A stretch of DNA of 64,000 bases from [Bacteroides] pectinophilus (GTDB taxonomy: Bacteria; Bacillota; Clostridia; Lachnospirales; Lachnospiraceae): NCBI GenBank assembly GCA_025146925.1, contig CP102260.1, positions 2,582,501-2,646,500 on the forward strand. Reading direction: 5' to 3'. The notes beneath the pieces were generated by a model. It was given only the letters and a program-made list of their open reading frames with translations. It had not been told where the DNA came from and made no database searches. Both the position numbers and the translations under genes were made by a program. Positions 25,824 through 35,283 of this stretch are shown here, piece after piece; position 1 is the first letter of the stretch, and each line of letters starts with the position of its first letter.

Positions 25824-26588
25824 TTATATCTGCCACCCACCATCGAGTGTTATTATCTGGCCTGTCAGATATTCCGGAGCCTGCGCTATAAGCCTTATCA
25901 TTGCCGCCGCTTCTTCAGGTCTTCCAAGTCTTCCAGCCGGAATCTCATTGATAAGCGCCTGCATTTCATCAGCTTCAAGGAATGCATTCATTGATGTGTC
26001 AATCGCTCCGCATGCCACTGCATTTACCCGGATATTACTCGGAGCAAGCTCTTTTGCAAGTGCCCTTGTGAATGCATTCAGCCCTCCCTTGGATGCGGAG
26101 TATGCTACCTCACATGATGCTCCGATATTGCCCCACACTGAGGAAACATTTATAATACATCCTCTGCCGCTCTTAAGCATCATAGGTATCGCGCGGCGGC
26201 ATGTATTGTACGCTGCCGTAAGATTGGTCGATATCACGGCATGCCACTCTTCAGGTGTCATGTCCTGAAGCAGTCCTATATACGATATTCCGGCATTGTT
26301 CACAAGTATGTCTATACCCCCAAGTCCTTCCTGTGCCGCAGACATTACCCTGTCGGCGTCTTCGGCACTGCCGACATCTCCCATGCACATAACGCATCTG
26401 CACCCAAGCTCTGTTATCTGCGCATGCAGACTTCTAAGTGCCTCTTCGTCATGCGCACAGTTGACTGCAACATCATATCCTTTTTTTGCAAATTCCAGTG
26501 CAGCGGCACGTCCTATTCCTCTTCCTGCTCCGGTCACAAGCACCCTTTCCCGTGCTTCTTCCTTCACGCTTCCGGTATTACTGTTCAT
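25824..26588 (-). CDS. SDR-family oxidoreductase (FabG-like)
   Basis: A 254-residue short-chain dehydrogenase/reductase. The cofactor motif TGAGRGIGRAAA, NNAGISYIG, the catalytic Ser in INVSSVWG and the YSASK pair (Tyr-x-x-x-Lys) are all present, and the C-terminus has LTGQIITLDGGWQ. It resembles 3-oxoacyl-ACP reductases, but with no fatty-acid genes nearby the substrate is unknown. GGAAGGAG precedes the ATG at 26588. It overlaps the CgeB-like gene by 11 bp, so the two are probably co-translated. Confidence 0.9.
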   Translation of the reverse strand: MNSNTGSVKEEARERVLVTGAGRGIGRAAALEFAKKGYDVAVNCAHDEEALRSLHAQITELGCRCVMCMGDVGSAEDADRVMSAAQEGLGGIDILVNNAGISYIGLLQDMTPEEWHAVISTNLTAAYNTCRRAIPMMLKSGRGCIINVSSVWGNIGASCEVAYSASKGGLNAFTRALAKELAPSNIRVNAVACGAIDTSMNAFLEADEMQALINEIPAGRLGRPEEAAAMIRLIAQAPEYLTGQIITLDGGWQI

Positions 26589-27750
26589 AAATTGCTCCTT
26601 CCTTTTCCAATATATTAAAGATAACTTCTATTCTATTCCTGTATGTGTGATTCTGCATGACAAACCTGCGCCCCTGCTCTGCAATCTGCCGGCGCTCATC
26701 ATCATGTGCCAGATAATAATCCGCCTTACGGCGCATGTCATCTATGCTTCCAAACCACGCCATATGCACACCATCCTCAAAATACGCCGGAAGCTCCGCC
26801 TGAAAGTTAGTCAGCACAAATCCTCCGCATGCCATTATATCCCAGACTCTCAATGGAATTCCGCTCCTTATATTGCGTATTGTGAAGTTCATGTTGATAT
26901 CAGAACCGCAGAATACACGCGGCATATCGTTATGGTATTCTACACTTCCCATATTATGCACACCTTCAATAGGAAGATGGCTGTCTGTATACAGCTTCAC
27001 CTCATGATTCATCCCAAGCAGTGAAAGGCAGCCGATTCTCTCACGCTGTGCCATCTTAAAGCCGAGAAAGGTTGTATTAAAAACAAGTCCCATATCCGAC
27101 AGCGACCGTTCCGAATTCTTAAAATCTATAAGCTGCGAAAGCTGTGCAAGTATATCCGGCGTCAGCAGCCTGTCGAATATATTATCTCCGAATATATCAG
27201 CCTGCGCATTCATTGCAGCGTCAAAATACCCTTTAAGGTAAGGTGTAAGCCTGTCTTCAATTCTGTCATAGGAATTCTTCTCATAGAGGCTTCCCACAAA
27301 CGATATCTCCGACTCAAATCCCGTTGTATCTATATTTTCTGCCCTTGCCGCCATAAGCTCATCCGCTGCGAGAGGAAGGTAATACACATGCCTGACACCT
27401 GCATTTTTAAAATAATAATACTGAACCTTATCAAATATAAATATAAAATTCACATCATTAAATACCGACTCATGATACATTGCTATAAGAGGGCTGTCAC
27501 ATGTCCATGATATATATGGGATACCGCACGTCTGGCATGCGTCCGACAGCTCGCCAAAATAATTCACCGTGAATACAATATCCGGTGTAAAGTCATTTAT
27601 CTCATCTGCAAATCCTTCCACAACCGCCTGCCTTGACTCACCTGAGTCAGTATCATATTCAATAGTCTTTGTCCGGTGCCCCATGCTCTCGAACGCAGCG
27701 GTTATCGCGGGATAATTGTATACTTTCCATTTGTATATGAGAACCTTCAT
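26578..27750 (-). CDS. CgeB-like / DUF3880 glycosyltransferase-type protein
   Basis: A 390-residue protein. The first part (MKVLIYKWKVYNYPAIT, DFTPDIVFTVNYFGELSDAC, YISWTCDSPL) fits DUF3880. The C-terminal part (INMNFTIRNIRSGIPLRVWDIMACGGFVLTNFQAEL) is the CgeB/spore maturation glycosyltransferase signature. Such proteins are thought to transfer sugars to spore coat or surface structures, but the substrate is not known. The start at 27750 follows ATGGAGATTAAT; the leader element copy B lies immediately upstream. Its stop overlaps the SDR start. Confidence 0.8.
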   Translation of the reverse strand: MKVLIYKWKVYNYPAITAAFESMGHRTKTIEYDTDSGESRQAVVEGFADEINDFTPDIVFTVNYFGELSDACQTCGIPYISWTCDSPLIAMYHESVFNDVNFIFIFDKVQYYYFKNAGVRHVYYLPLAADELMAARAENIDTTGFESEISFVGSLYEKNSYDRIEDRLTPYLKGYFDAAMNAQADIFGDNIFDRLLTPDILAQLSQLIDFKNSERSLSDMGLVFNTTFLGFKMAQRERIGCLSLLGMNHEVKLYTDSHLPIEGVHNMGSVEYHNDMPRVFCGSDINMNFTIRNIRSGIPLRVWDIMACGGFVLTNFQAELPAYFEDGVHMAWFGSIDDMRRKADYYLAHDDERRQIAEQGRRFVMQNHTYRNRIEVIFNILEKEGAIYEQ

Positions 27751-27756
27751 ATTAAT

Positions 27757-27843
27757 CTCCATTCCGCAGGCGCAAAGTGCCGGAGGTATCGCGGGCCTGA
27801 TATCAGATTTGGCTCTGCGACAGATGCTATTTGTGGAGCCTGC
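27757..27843 (-). promoter_or_regulatory. Structured leader element, copy B
   Basis: Second copy of the leader described at 24489-24576. The outer stem is GCAGGC / GCCTGC, and the inner TCGC...GCGA stem and the segment CAAATAGCATCT are kept. Several changes lie in stems or loops; it leads directly into GGAATGGAG before the CgeB-like gene. Confidence 0.6.
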
Positions 27844-27863
27844 GTCACAAACAGCGTATACAG

Positions 27864-27903
27864 AAAAACGCATCCGAAGATTGTTATGTCTTACAGATGC
27901 GTT
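27864..27903 (-). terminator. Intrinsic terminator of the PAS gene
   Basis: AACGCATC (27868-27875) pairs with GATGCGTT (27896-27903), and the minus-strand stem runs into a T-run. It lies 21 bp after the stop of the PAS gene. Confidence 0.65.
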
Positions 27904-27924
27904 CTATCCTTAACCAATATTATA

Positions 27925-28305
27925 TTATTTGAACTTTGCTTCTGTATCAAGCTCTATAATGCTTGCAAGTTCTGTAGATGATACTCTTATCATTCTGTGT
28001 CCCTTAATCAGTGTGTTCTGAATCTCAAGCATTGAACATACTGCTTTGACTTCTCCGTTCTTGCACATCACTGTGTGCTCATAACAGATGTTGCTTGAGA
28101 ATACAAACTCTTCTCTAAGCTTGCCAACTATCTGCTTAATATCAAGACATGGAACAAGGTCCTTATATGTAACCCCCTCCGCTATATCTTCTCTTGTATA
28201 TCCGAACATCTTCATGAAGCCCTCATCTGCCGTAATAATTCTTCCTGAACGGAGCTCCATTAAGCACTGTGAACACTCTAACTTGTGTACCTTTGTCTGA
28301 TCCAT
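27925..28305 (-). CDS. Stand-alone PAS-domain protein
   Basis: A 126-residue protein consisting almost entirely of one PAS domain: GRIITADEGFMKMFGYTREDI near residues 20-40, CYEHTVMCKNGEVKAV, and a C-terminal strand with an Ile/Val-rich end. No kinase, cyclase or output domain is attached, so it probably acts through a partner, or is a sensor fragment. The start at 28305 follows GGGAG with nine bases; ATG 28314 is too close. It is single, with its own terminator. Confidence 0.75.
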   Translation of the reverse strand: MDQTKVHKLECSQCLMELRSGRIITADEGFMKMFGYTREDIAEGVTYKDLVPCLDIKQIVGKLREEFVFSSNICYEHTVMCKNGEVKAVCSMLEIQNTLIKGHRMIRVSSTELASIIELDTEAKFK

Positions 28306-28379
28306 GATTCCCATCTCCCATTAATAATCGATTAACTCTATGCTGTCATTATATATCAATAAGTGTATTTGCGCAATGT

Positions 28380-29705
28380 CTAATGTTGTGCAAGGAATGC
28401 GGCAGCAAGCCTGTCAAGGTTCCTCTGGTCAGATACTGACATTGTCTCCATCGCAGAATGCATTGCAAGAATAGGTATTCCTATATCTGCACTTCTCATC
28501 GGAAGCTGTGATGAGAGTATTGAACCAATCGTACTGCCGCCCGGAATATCCGACCTCAAGTAATTGACACTGCACTTCACCCTGTTATTACCGGCAAGTT
28601 CAAGGAGCTGTGCCGTCATATCGGCATCAGTGCAGTAATTCTGTCTGCTGCTGCACTTAATGGTAACACCGCTTCCCAGGCTTACTCCGGATGTCGGGTC
28701 GTATTTTTCGGGATGATTAGGATTATTGGCATGTGCAACATCAAGTGAAAGGAATTCTCCATTCATAACCATCGCCAGATATTCATTCCTGTCATACCCA
28801 AGCGATATGCATATTCTCTCTATTATATTGGCAAGAATGGTGCTGTCTGCACCATTCTTACTCCTGCTTCCGACCTCCTCATGGTCAAAGAATGCACTGA
28901 TGACTATTCCCTGATTGTCCTCTATTCCTGTTATTGCATCAAGACATGCCTTTTCAGAGCTTACATTATCAATTCCGCCAGCCATAAGAAGTTCTCTGTC
29001 TCTTCCGACATACACGGGCTTCTCAGCATTGTAAATGCTTATATCATAGCTTAATATATCTTCAGGCTTAGCACTCACATTGTGTATGCGGTGTATATGA
29101 TAAGCAAGCTCCTCCCTGAAGCTGTAACCCTTCTCATTGCTGTCATTCTGCGCATGTACTTCCTGTGCATATGCAAGAGGCAGCATGTCAATCTGCTTAT
29201 TAAGCTCTATCCCTTCATTAATCTTGCGGTTCATGTGTATTGCAACATTGGGAATGACAAATGCAGGTCCATCAAAGTCAACAAGGAACTTTGCTGCCCT
29301 GCCATCCTTACCTCTTACCCATGCGCAGCCTGCCGCACCAAGCGGTCTGTCAAGCCACGTATTAAGAATCGCGCCGCCGTAGCTCTCTACATTAAGCTTT
29401 ACATAGCTTCCCTGCTTAACTTCCGGATTCTCCTTTACCCTGAATCCCGGATGGTCTGTATGTGATGCAATTATCCTGAGCTTATCCTGTTTATCCGGCA
29501 TGCCCACAGAAGCTACAGCACTTCCGGTTCTGAAAGCAATAACTGTTGTACCAAACGGACACACATAGTATCCGTGTCCCGGTTCGAGCTTCCACGCTTC
29601 ATCTGTCTTAAGCTCAGTAAATCCACCGGTCTCATTAAGCTTTTTTATTATGTAATCCGAGGCATGGTATACTGACAATGCATTGGTAAGGAAATCAATC
29701 ATCAC
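28380..29705 (-). CDS. M18-family aminopeptidase
   Basis: A 441-residue cytoplasmic metallo-aminopeptidase that removes N-terminal, mainly acidic or neutral, residues from peptides. The metal and catalytic motifs SHTDHPGFRVK, MAGGIDNVSSEKAC, FFDHEEVGSRSKNGAD and SVNYLRSDIPGGSTIG match M18 (aspartyl aminopeptidase type). It overlaps the preceding DUF4317 gene by four bases and is probably co-transcribed with it. Confidence 0.92.
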   Translation of the reverse strand: MMIDFLTNALSVYHASDYIIKKLNETGGFTELKTDEAWKLEPGHGYYVCPFGTTVIAFRTGSAVASVGMPDKQDKLRIIASHTDHPGFRVKENPEVKQGSYVKLNVESYGGAILNTWLDRPLGAAGCAWVRGKDGRAAKFLVDFDGPAFVIPNVAIHMNRKINEGIELNKQIDMLPLAYAQEVHAQNDSNEKGYSFREELAYHIHRIHNVSAKPEDILSYDISIYNAEKPVYVGRDRELLMAGGIDNVSSEKACLDAITGIEDNQGIVISAFFDHEEVGSRSKNGADSTILANIIERICISLGYDRNEYLAMVMNGEFLSLDVAHANNPNHPEKYDPTSGVSLGSGVTIKCSSRQNYCTDADMTAQLLELAGNNRVKCSVNYLRSDIPGGSTIGSILSSQLPMRSADIGIPILAMHSAMETMSVSDQRNLDRLAAAFLAQH

Positions 29706-30856
29706 TCTTCCTCCTGCTCTTTGCTTCCCGGCATTCTTACATCAATGCCGTTGACCTGTACACTGTCGCTTAATGTAATAAGAAGATACGGAACGTTGTC
29801 TATCATCCTTGTCTCCACAAGGTCGGTTCTGTCAGGCTTTACCTGAACAACAACATCCGGTGTCTTAATCTCAAACTTACGTGTACTTGCCACATTGGAT
29901 GCAAGCAGAGGCTGTGTCATTGAACCGCCCGCTGCTTCTTCAAAATTATTCTCGAGCTCTTCTATCTTCCGGTTGTCAACGCCGCTTGCTGCGAGCAGAT
30001 TAACAACCTCCTTTCTGCCAAGTTCAAGCGGTGTCTCATCATCCTTCTTTTCCTCAATAAGCTCTGTAAGCTGCTCGTGAATCTCCTTAACAACTTCAAA
30101 TTCACACTCATCACCAAGCGTATCCTGAATTATCGCCTGGAAGGTCTCCTTCTGTCCGCCTGCTGTCATCGGAAGTGTACAGCCAAGCACTGTCTCAACG
30201 AAGTCGAACTTGAGCTCCTCTGCCTTGGAGGAATAATACAAAATGCTGTTCACATCTGCGCTTCTCTCGTTAAATGCAGGATAAAGGAAGCCCATTGCCG
30301 GCATATCCACTACCCAGTCACGTATTCTCTCATGAAACCCATTCTGCTCACTGTTATATGAAAGTCCCGGCTTGGACAGCTTAACAGGACATATGCAGCA
30401 GAGTATATGTCTGTATATCTCGTCCGATGCATCCTCCATCTCAATTCCGTCAGAGGTTCTGCCCGGAACGTCATACACTCCGTACACCAGAAGTATAAGA
30501 TAGTTATCAGCCGTGTTGTAATTAGCTATAATCTCATCATAAAATGTCTCCAGCACCGCATCATCCTTAAGCTCACTGTCACGCAGATCCATAAGCTTCT
30601 GTTGTGATACCGTAACTTCGGTTGCTGCATCGGCAAATTCCATGTTGAGGATATTCCTGCCGAGTGTTCCCGTCATGCATTTTCTGAATATAGCCATATA
30701 CTTGTGCATCTCATCCTGTGGAAGCGATAAAAATGCCTCGCGCATCATGGACTTTTTATTCTTGTCACCATCAACATAGCATCCGCAGATTGTTGATATG
30801 ACACTGTTCTCGTTGGCAAAAAGCTTCTTAATCTCTGAAATCTCTTTTTTGTTCAT
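29702..30856 (-). CDS. DUF4317 protein
   Basis: A 384-residue soluble protein. The N-terminal block IKKLFANENSVISTICGCYVD and the middle block CCICPVKLSKPGLSYN define DUF4317, a family largely limited to Clostridia and of unknown function. The last third is Glu/Asp-rich. It has no signal peptide. Its stop overlaps the start of the M18 peptidase by four bases, which suggests joint expression with a peptide-degrading enzyme. Confidence 0.85.
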   Translation of the reverse strand: MNKKEISEIKKLFANENSVISTICGCYVDGDKNKKSMMREAFLSLPQDEMHKYMAIFRKCMTGTLGRNILNMEFADAATEVTVSQQKLMDLRDSELKDDAVLETFYDEIIANYNTADNYLILLVYGVYDVPGRTSDGIEMEDASDEIYRHILCCICPVKLSKPGLSYNSEQNGFHERIRDWVVDMPAMGFLYPAFNERSADVNSILYYSSKAEELKFDFVETVLGCTLPMTAGGQKETFQAIIQDTLGDECEFEVVKEIHEQLTELIEEKKDDETPLELGRKEVVNLLAASGVDNRKIEELENNFEEAAGGSMTQPLLASNVASTRKFEIKTPDVVVQVKPDRTDLVETRMIDNVPYLLITLSDSVQVNGIDVRMPGSKEQEEE

Positions 30857-30875
30857 TGCTTCTCCTTACCGTCCT

Positions 30876-30915
30876 AAAAATACAGGGCGCAAGCCGCAAT
30901 CAACAGCCACGCCCT
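30876..30915 (-). terminator. Probable terminator of tRNA-Gly
   Basis: AGGGCG (30884-30889) pairs with CGCCCT (30910-30915), extended by partial inner pairing. On the minus strand it is followed by TGTATTTTT. It lies between the tRNA and the DUF4317 start. Confidence 0.5.
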
Positions 30916-30934
30916 ATAAATGATAATTTCATTA

Positions 30935-31005
30935 AGCAGATAGCGGGAATCGAACCCGTCTCTCCAGCTTGGGAAGCTGGCATTCTACCGATGAACTATA
31001 TCTGC
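30935..31005 (-). tRNA. tRNA-Gly (anticodon CCC)
   Basis: A 71-nt cloverleaf on the minus strand: acceptor stem GCAGATA/TATCTGC, anticodon stem CCAGC/GCTGG with loop TTCCCAA, and a T-arm with GGTTCGATTCC. Anticodon CCC reads GGG. CCA is not encoded, so the 3' end depends on RNase Z (present at 633-1547) and CCA-adding enzyme. Confidence 0.95.
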
Positions 31006-31018
31006 AGATATCATTAAT

Positions 31019-31048
31019 ATGATATCACTATAGAATCGCAATTGTCAA
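31019..31048 (-). promoter_or_regulatory. Promoter of tRNA-Gly
   Basis: TTGACA (31048-31043), an 18-bp spacer and TATCAT (31024-31019) on the minus strand. The -35 box contains the TGA stop codon of the upstream MATE gene. Confidence 0.65.
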
Positions 31049-32388
31049 CCAATCCCGAATCTCTTCTTAAGCCTTCTGCTGCAATATATAAATGCAGGAA
31101 TCAGGAATATATCTGCTGCCACCCACGCACACGGATTAGCCATGCATGCTCCGTTGAACCGGAATACCGGAACAAGCGTGAATGCAACGACAGTTCTTGC
31201 AACCATCTCAAACACACCGGCAAGAACAGCAAAGCCCGCAAAGCCCATTCCCTGTATACAGAAACGTATGATATTAACGAGTGCAAGCGGTATGAAGAAC
31301 AGCGCATTGACGATAAGAAATGTATGTGTCATCGCTATTACCTGCGTCTCCGATGCATCAACAAACAGCAGTGCTATGTAGCTTCCGAACAGATACTGTA
31401 CCACAAGTGCCGCAATACTGTATACTGAACCCACTATCACGGCTGCACGTATTCCTGCACCTATTCTGTCGACCTCCTTGGCTCCTGCATTCTGGCCGCC
31501 GTATGTTGCCATTGTTGAACCAAGTGCATCGAACGGGCACGCGAAGAACATCTGAAGCTTACTTCCTGCCGTCATCGCAGCAACACTTACAGAACCGAGT
31601 GTATTAACCGATGTCTGTAAGATTACGCTTCCTATCGCTGTTATCGAATACTGAAGCCCCATCGGGACACCATTTACAATGAGGTTAATCGCATGCTGTC
31701 TGTGAATCTGTTTCTCACCCTTTTGGAACTTAAGCACGTCATACTTCTTATTCATGTAAATGAGACACAGAAGACCTGACACAAACTGTGATATATCTGT
31801 CGCCCACGCAGCTCCTGCAACTCCCATCTTAAGGCCTGTTATGAACCATATATCAAGGAATATATTCATAACCGCCGAAAGCACCAGGAATATTACGGGA
31901 GTCTTACTGTCTCCGAGCGCTCTTATTATACTTGATACGATATTATACAAAAATACTGTAGGTATTCCGGCAAATATTATTACTATGTAATTATATGAAT
32001 GCCAGAAAATATTGTCCGGAGTCTTCATAAGTCTGAGAATTGACTGTGTGAACACAACCGAAAGTATAGTAAGTACTATCGAAAATACAATGCTCAGAAT
32101 ATAGCTGTTATAGACATATTTTCTAAGTTCCGAATACCTGCCCGCTCCGAACTGCTGGGCTATAGGTATTGCAAATCCACCGCATACGCCCATGCAGAAG
32201 CCGATTATCATAAAGTTAATTGAGCCTGTGGCTCCTACACCGGCAAGTGCCTCTACGCCAAGCGTCTTACCTACTATCATTGTATCTACAAGATTGTAGA
32301 ACTGCTGAAAAAGCATTCCGAACAAAAGCGGAATGGAAAAACCGAGAATAAGCTTCATCGGCGAGCCTTTTGTCATATCCCTGACCAT
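31045..32388 (-). CDS. MATE-family multidrug/cation efflux transporter
   Basis: A 447-residue membrane protein with about twelve hydrophobic segments. The N-terminal block LILGFSIPLLFGMLFQQFYNLVDTMIVGKTLG and the repeat in the second half (GLQYSITAIGSVILQTSVN) are typical MATE features (NorM/DinF type). It exports drugs or metabolites by Na+ or H+ exchange; substrate unknown. Its stop codon lies inside the promoter of the downstream tRNA. It follows the cytidylate-kinase-like gene by 30 bp. Confidence 0.92.
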   Translation of the reverse strand: MVRDMTKGSPMKLILGFSIPLLFGMLFQQFYNLVDTMIVGKTLGVEALAGVGATGSINFMIIGFCMGVCGGFAIPIAQQFGAGRYSELRKYVYNSYILSIVFSIVLTILSVVFTQSILRLMKTPDNIFWHSYNYIVIIFAGIPTVFLYNIVSSIIRALGDSKTPVIFLVLSAVMNIFLDIWFITGLKMGVAGAAWATDISQFVSGLLCLIYMNKKYDVLKFQKGEKQIHRQHAINLIVNGVPMGLQYSITAIGSVILQTSVNTLGSVSVAAMTAGSKLQMFFACPFDALGSTMATYGGQNAGAKEVDRIGAGIRAAVIVGSVYSIAALVVQYLFGSYIALLFVDASETQVIAMTHTFLIVNALFFIPLALVNIIRFCIQGMGFAGFAVLAGVFEMVARTVVAFTLVPVFRFNGACMANPCAWVAADIFLIPAFIYCSRRLKKRFGIG

Positions 32389-32418
32389 TGTTATTACCTC
32401 ATGATTGTGATATTGATA

Positions 32419-33027
32419 TTAAGACTGCCCTGTTCTTGCCTTTATGTAAGCCTCTATGACATCCGCAGTCTTCTCAAGCCCAAGTCTGCTGCTGTTGATG
32501 AGCAGATCGTAATATCTCGAATCGCCCCACTTGCCATCACTGTAATAATTATGATATGACTTGCGCTTTTTGTTCTTAGCCCTTATCATTCTTGCAGCTT
32601 CAGCCTCCGATACATTCACAATTCTGCTGATCCGCTCAATCTTCCTGTCATCATCCGCCGTCACAAATATAGTTATAAGTCCCTTATTCCCCGCGAGTAT
32701 AGCATCTGCACAGCGCCCTACTATTACAAACGAATCTCCTCTTGATGCCATTGCACGTATGTAGTCAAACTCCATATTGGCAAGACCGTCTTCGGGAGCA
32801 TTGCTGTAACCGCGAACTGTCTGCGATACAAATGCACGTCTCGGAGATTCATCATACTTCTCAATTGCCGAAACGTCAATACCTTTTTCACGGGCAACTT
32901 CACTAAGAAGATTCCTGTCATAAAATGGAAGATTCATTCTCTCAGCAATCATCTTTGCAATCTCATGTCCGCCGCTTCCGTATTCGCGTCCTACTGCTAT
33001 AATCACCTGTCTGTCTTCATGTTCCAT
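32419..33027 (-). CDS. Cytidylate kinase-like family protein
   Basis: A 202-residue P-loop protein: IIAVGREYGSGGHEIAKMIAERMNLPFYDRNLL is the nucleotide-binding start, and YYDLLINSSRLGLEKTADVIEAYI the end. These match the cytidylate-kinase-like family common in Clostridia. It is related to but distinct from the essential Cmk, and its substrate is not established. The start at 33027 follows GGAGACAGAT. A promoter with TATAAT lies upstream. Confidence 0.85.
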   Translation of the reverse strand: MEHEDRQVIIAVGREYGSGGHEIAKMIAERMNLPFYDRNLLSEVAREKGIDVSAIEKYDESPRRAFVSQTVRGYSNAPEDGLANMEFDYIRAMASRGDSFVIVGRCADAILAGNKGLITIFVTADDDRKIERISRIVNVSEAEAARMIRAKNKKRKSYHNYYSDGKWGDSRYYDLLINSSRLGLEKTADVIEAYIKARTGQS

Positions 33028-33091
33028 ATCTGTCTCCATTTCTGCACTTTACATGCATAAAACCGAACTTTCCACGAATTATCCTACTTAG

Positions 33092-33119
33092 ATTATAACA
33101 TATCCGGAGCTATTTTAAA
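33092..33119 (-). promoter_or_regulatory. Promoter of the cytidylate-kinase-like gene
   Basis: TTTAAA (33119-33114), a 16-bp spacer and TATAAT (33097-33092) on the minus strand. It lies in the 87-bp gap after nrdD, starting about 65 bp upstream of the start codon. Confidence 0.5.
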
Positions 33120-33126
33120 GCCAATA

Positions 33127-35283
33127 TTACAAATGCAGAACACGCTCTCTTATCTCCTGTGTTCTTCCCTGATTCCAGAACTGCGTGCCGATATAGCCGC
33201 AGGTTCTTCTTGCGACATTAAGCGTATTCTGGTCCCTGTTATGGCAGTTAGGGCATTCCCATACAAGCTTTCCGCCATCCTCAACTATCTGTATCTCTCC
33301 GTCAAAACCGCACTTCTGGCAGTAATCGCTCTTGGTGTTAAGCTCGGCATACATGATGTTGTCATATATGAACTGAAGAACCGTTATGACTGCATTTATA
33401 TTGTTCTGAAGATTAGGAACTTCCACATAGCTTACAGCGCCGCCGGTTGACAGTGCCTGGAACTGTGATTCAAACTTAAGCTTTGCAAATGCATCTATCT
33501 TCTCTGTAACATTAACATGGTAGCTGTTAGTTATATATCCCTTATCGGTAACGCCCTCAATAATGCCAAATCTCTTCTGAAGGCACTTTGCAAACTTATA
33601 TGTAGTGCTCTCAATCGGAGAACCGTAGATGCTGAATGCGATGTCGGTCTCCTTGGTCCATCTGTCACACGCTTCATTCATGTGCTTCATGACTTCAAGT
33701 GCAAACGGTGTTGCCTCCGGGTCAGTATGTGACTTGCCGGTCATATAGCGAACACATTCGCACAGTCCCGCATAACCGAGTGATATTGAAGAATATCCGC
33801 CATACAGGAGCCTGTCTATCTTCTCACCCTTCTTAAGTCTTGCAAGTGCTCCGTGCTGCCAGAGGATAGGTGCTGCATCCGACAGTGTTCCCTTAAGTCT
33901 CTCATGTCTGCACATGAGTGCCCTGTAGCAGAGCTGAAGCCTCTCGTCAAATATCTCCCAGAATCTGTCATAGTTCCTGCCTGATGAAAGTGCCACATCT
34001 ACAAGATTAATTGTAACAACACCCTGATTGAATCTTCCGTAGAACTTGTAATTGCCATTCTCATCCTTCCAAGGTGCGAGCGCACTGCGGCAGCCCATAA
34101 CAGGGAAGCAGTTGCCTTCCTTAAGTTCTTTCATCTTCTTTTCAGATATATAGTCAGGTACCATTCTCTTAGCCGTGCATCTCGCAGCAAGCTCCGTAAG
34201 ATAATAGTATGGCTCTCCTTCACGGATGTTGTCCTCTTCAAGAACATATATAAGCTTAGGAAATGCCGGTGTTATCCATACACCCTTTTCGTTCTTGACA
34301 CCCTTTATTCTCTGTCTTAGCATCTCCTCAGTTATGAGTGCAAGGTCCTTCTTCTCGCTCTCATTCTTTGCTTCATTAAGATACATAAATATAGTCAGGA
34401 AAGGTGCCTGTCCGTTAGTTGTCATAAGGGTGATTACCTGATACTGTATTGTCTGGATGCCCTTCTCTACTTCCTTGCGGAGTCTCTTCTCAACTATCTC
34501 GTTAAGCACTTCCTCTCCCGCATTGCTTCCAAGCATCTTAACTTCGTCAAGCACCTCCTTCTTAATCTTATCTCTCGACACCTGTACAAACGGCGCAAGA
34601 TGTGCAAGGCTTATACTCTGTCCGCCGTACTGGTTGCTTGCAACCTGTGCTATTATCTGCGTGGCAATATTGCATGCTGTTGAGAAGCTGTGCGGCTTTT
34701 CGATATATGTTCCGCTTATGATAGTTCCGTTCTCAAGCATATCTTCAAGATTAACGAGGTCACAGTTATGCATATGCTGTGCAAAATAATCCGAATCATG
34801 GAAATGTATTATGCCCTGCCTGTCTGCTTCAACGATATCCGGCGGCAGCAGTATTCGCCTTGAAAGATCCTTGCTTACCTCTCCTGCCATATAGTCACGC
34901 TGTACACTGTTTACAACAGGATCCTTATTGGAATTCTCCTGAAGGACTTCCTCATTATTACATTCTATAAGTGAAAGAATTCTGTCATCTGTCGTGTTGG
35001 ACTTACGCACAAGCGAACGCGTATAACGGTATCTTACATATCCCTTGGCAATCTCAAATGCGCCCTTGGCCATTATCTGGTTTTCTACAAGATCCTGAAT
35101 CTCCTCCACAGATAATGTCCTGTTCATCTTCTCGCACTTGTACTCTATATAGTCCGCAATATCATCAATCTGCTCTTCCGTCAGCTCTTTTCTTATTCCT
35201 GCATCATTGGCTTTCCTGATTGCCATTATAATCTTATCAATATCAAATTCTTCTTCCGAGCCGTTGCGCTTTATTATCTTCAT
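33127..35283 (-). CDS. nrdD: Anaerobic ribonucleoside-triphosphate reductase
   Basis: A 718-residue class III reductase that makes dNTPs without oxygen using a glycyl radical. The N-terminal ATP-cone (MKIIKRNGSEEEFDIDKI) is an allosteric domain. Near the C-terminus two zinc-binding pairs (CQKCG and CPNC) precede ARRTCGYIGTQFWNQGR, whose glycine carries the radical. Formate and the activase NrdG are needed; nrdG is not adjacent here. The neighbour dgt acts on dGTP, a partner in nucleotide balance. Confidence 0.96.
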   Translation of the reverse strand: MKIIKRNGSEEEFDIDKIIMAIRKANDAGIRKELTEEQIDDIADYIEYKCEKMNRTLSVEEIQDLVENQIMAKGAFEIAKGYVRYRYTRSLVRKSNTTDDRILSLIECNNEEVLQENSNKDPVVNSVQRDYMAGEVSKDLSRRILLPPDIVEADRQGIIHFHDSDYFAQHMHNCDLVNLEDMLENGTIISGTYIEKPHSFSTACNIATQIIAQVASNQYGGQSISLAHLAPFVQVSRDKIKKEVLDEVKMLGSNAGEEVLNEIVEKRLRKEVEKGIQTIQYQVITLMTTNGQAPFLTIFMYLNEAKNESEKKDLALITEEMLRQRIKGVKNEKGVWITPAFPKLIYVLEEDNIREGEPYYYLTELAARCTAKRMVPDYISEKKMKELKEGNCFPVMGCRSALAPWKDENGNYKFYGRFNQGVVTINLVDVALSSGRNYDRFWEIFDERLQLCYRALMCRHERLKGTLSDAAPILWQHGALARLKKGEKIDRLLYGGYSSISLGYAGLCECVRYMTGKSHTDPEATPFALEVMKHMNEACDRWTKETDIAFSIYGSPIESTTYKFAKCLQKRFGIIEGVTDKGYITNSYHVNVTEKIDAFAKLKFESQFQALSTGGAVSYVEVPNLQNNINAVITVLQFIYDNIMYAELNTKSDYCQKCGFDGEIQIVEDGGKLVWECPNCHNRDQNTLNVARRTCGYIGTQFWNQGRTQEIRERVLHL

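Noticed and set aside
25604-25843. 79-codon minus-strand frame in the DnaA-box region
   Set aside because: It consists of AT-rich repeats with no ribosome binding site and runs through the boxes.
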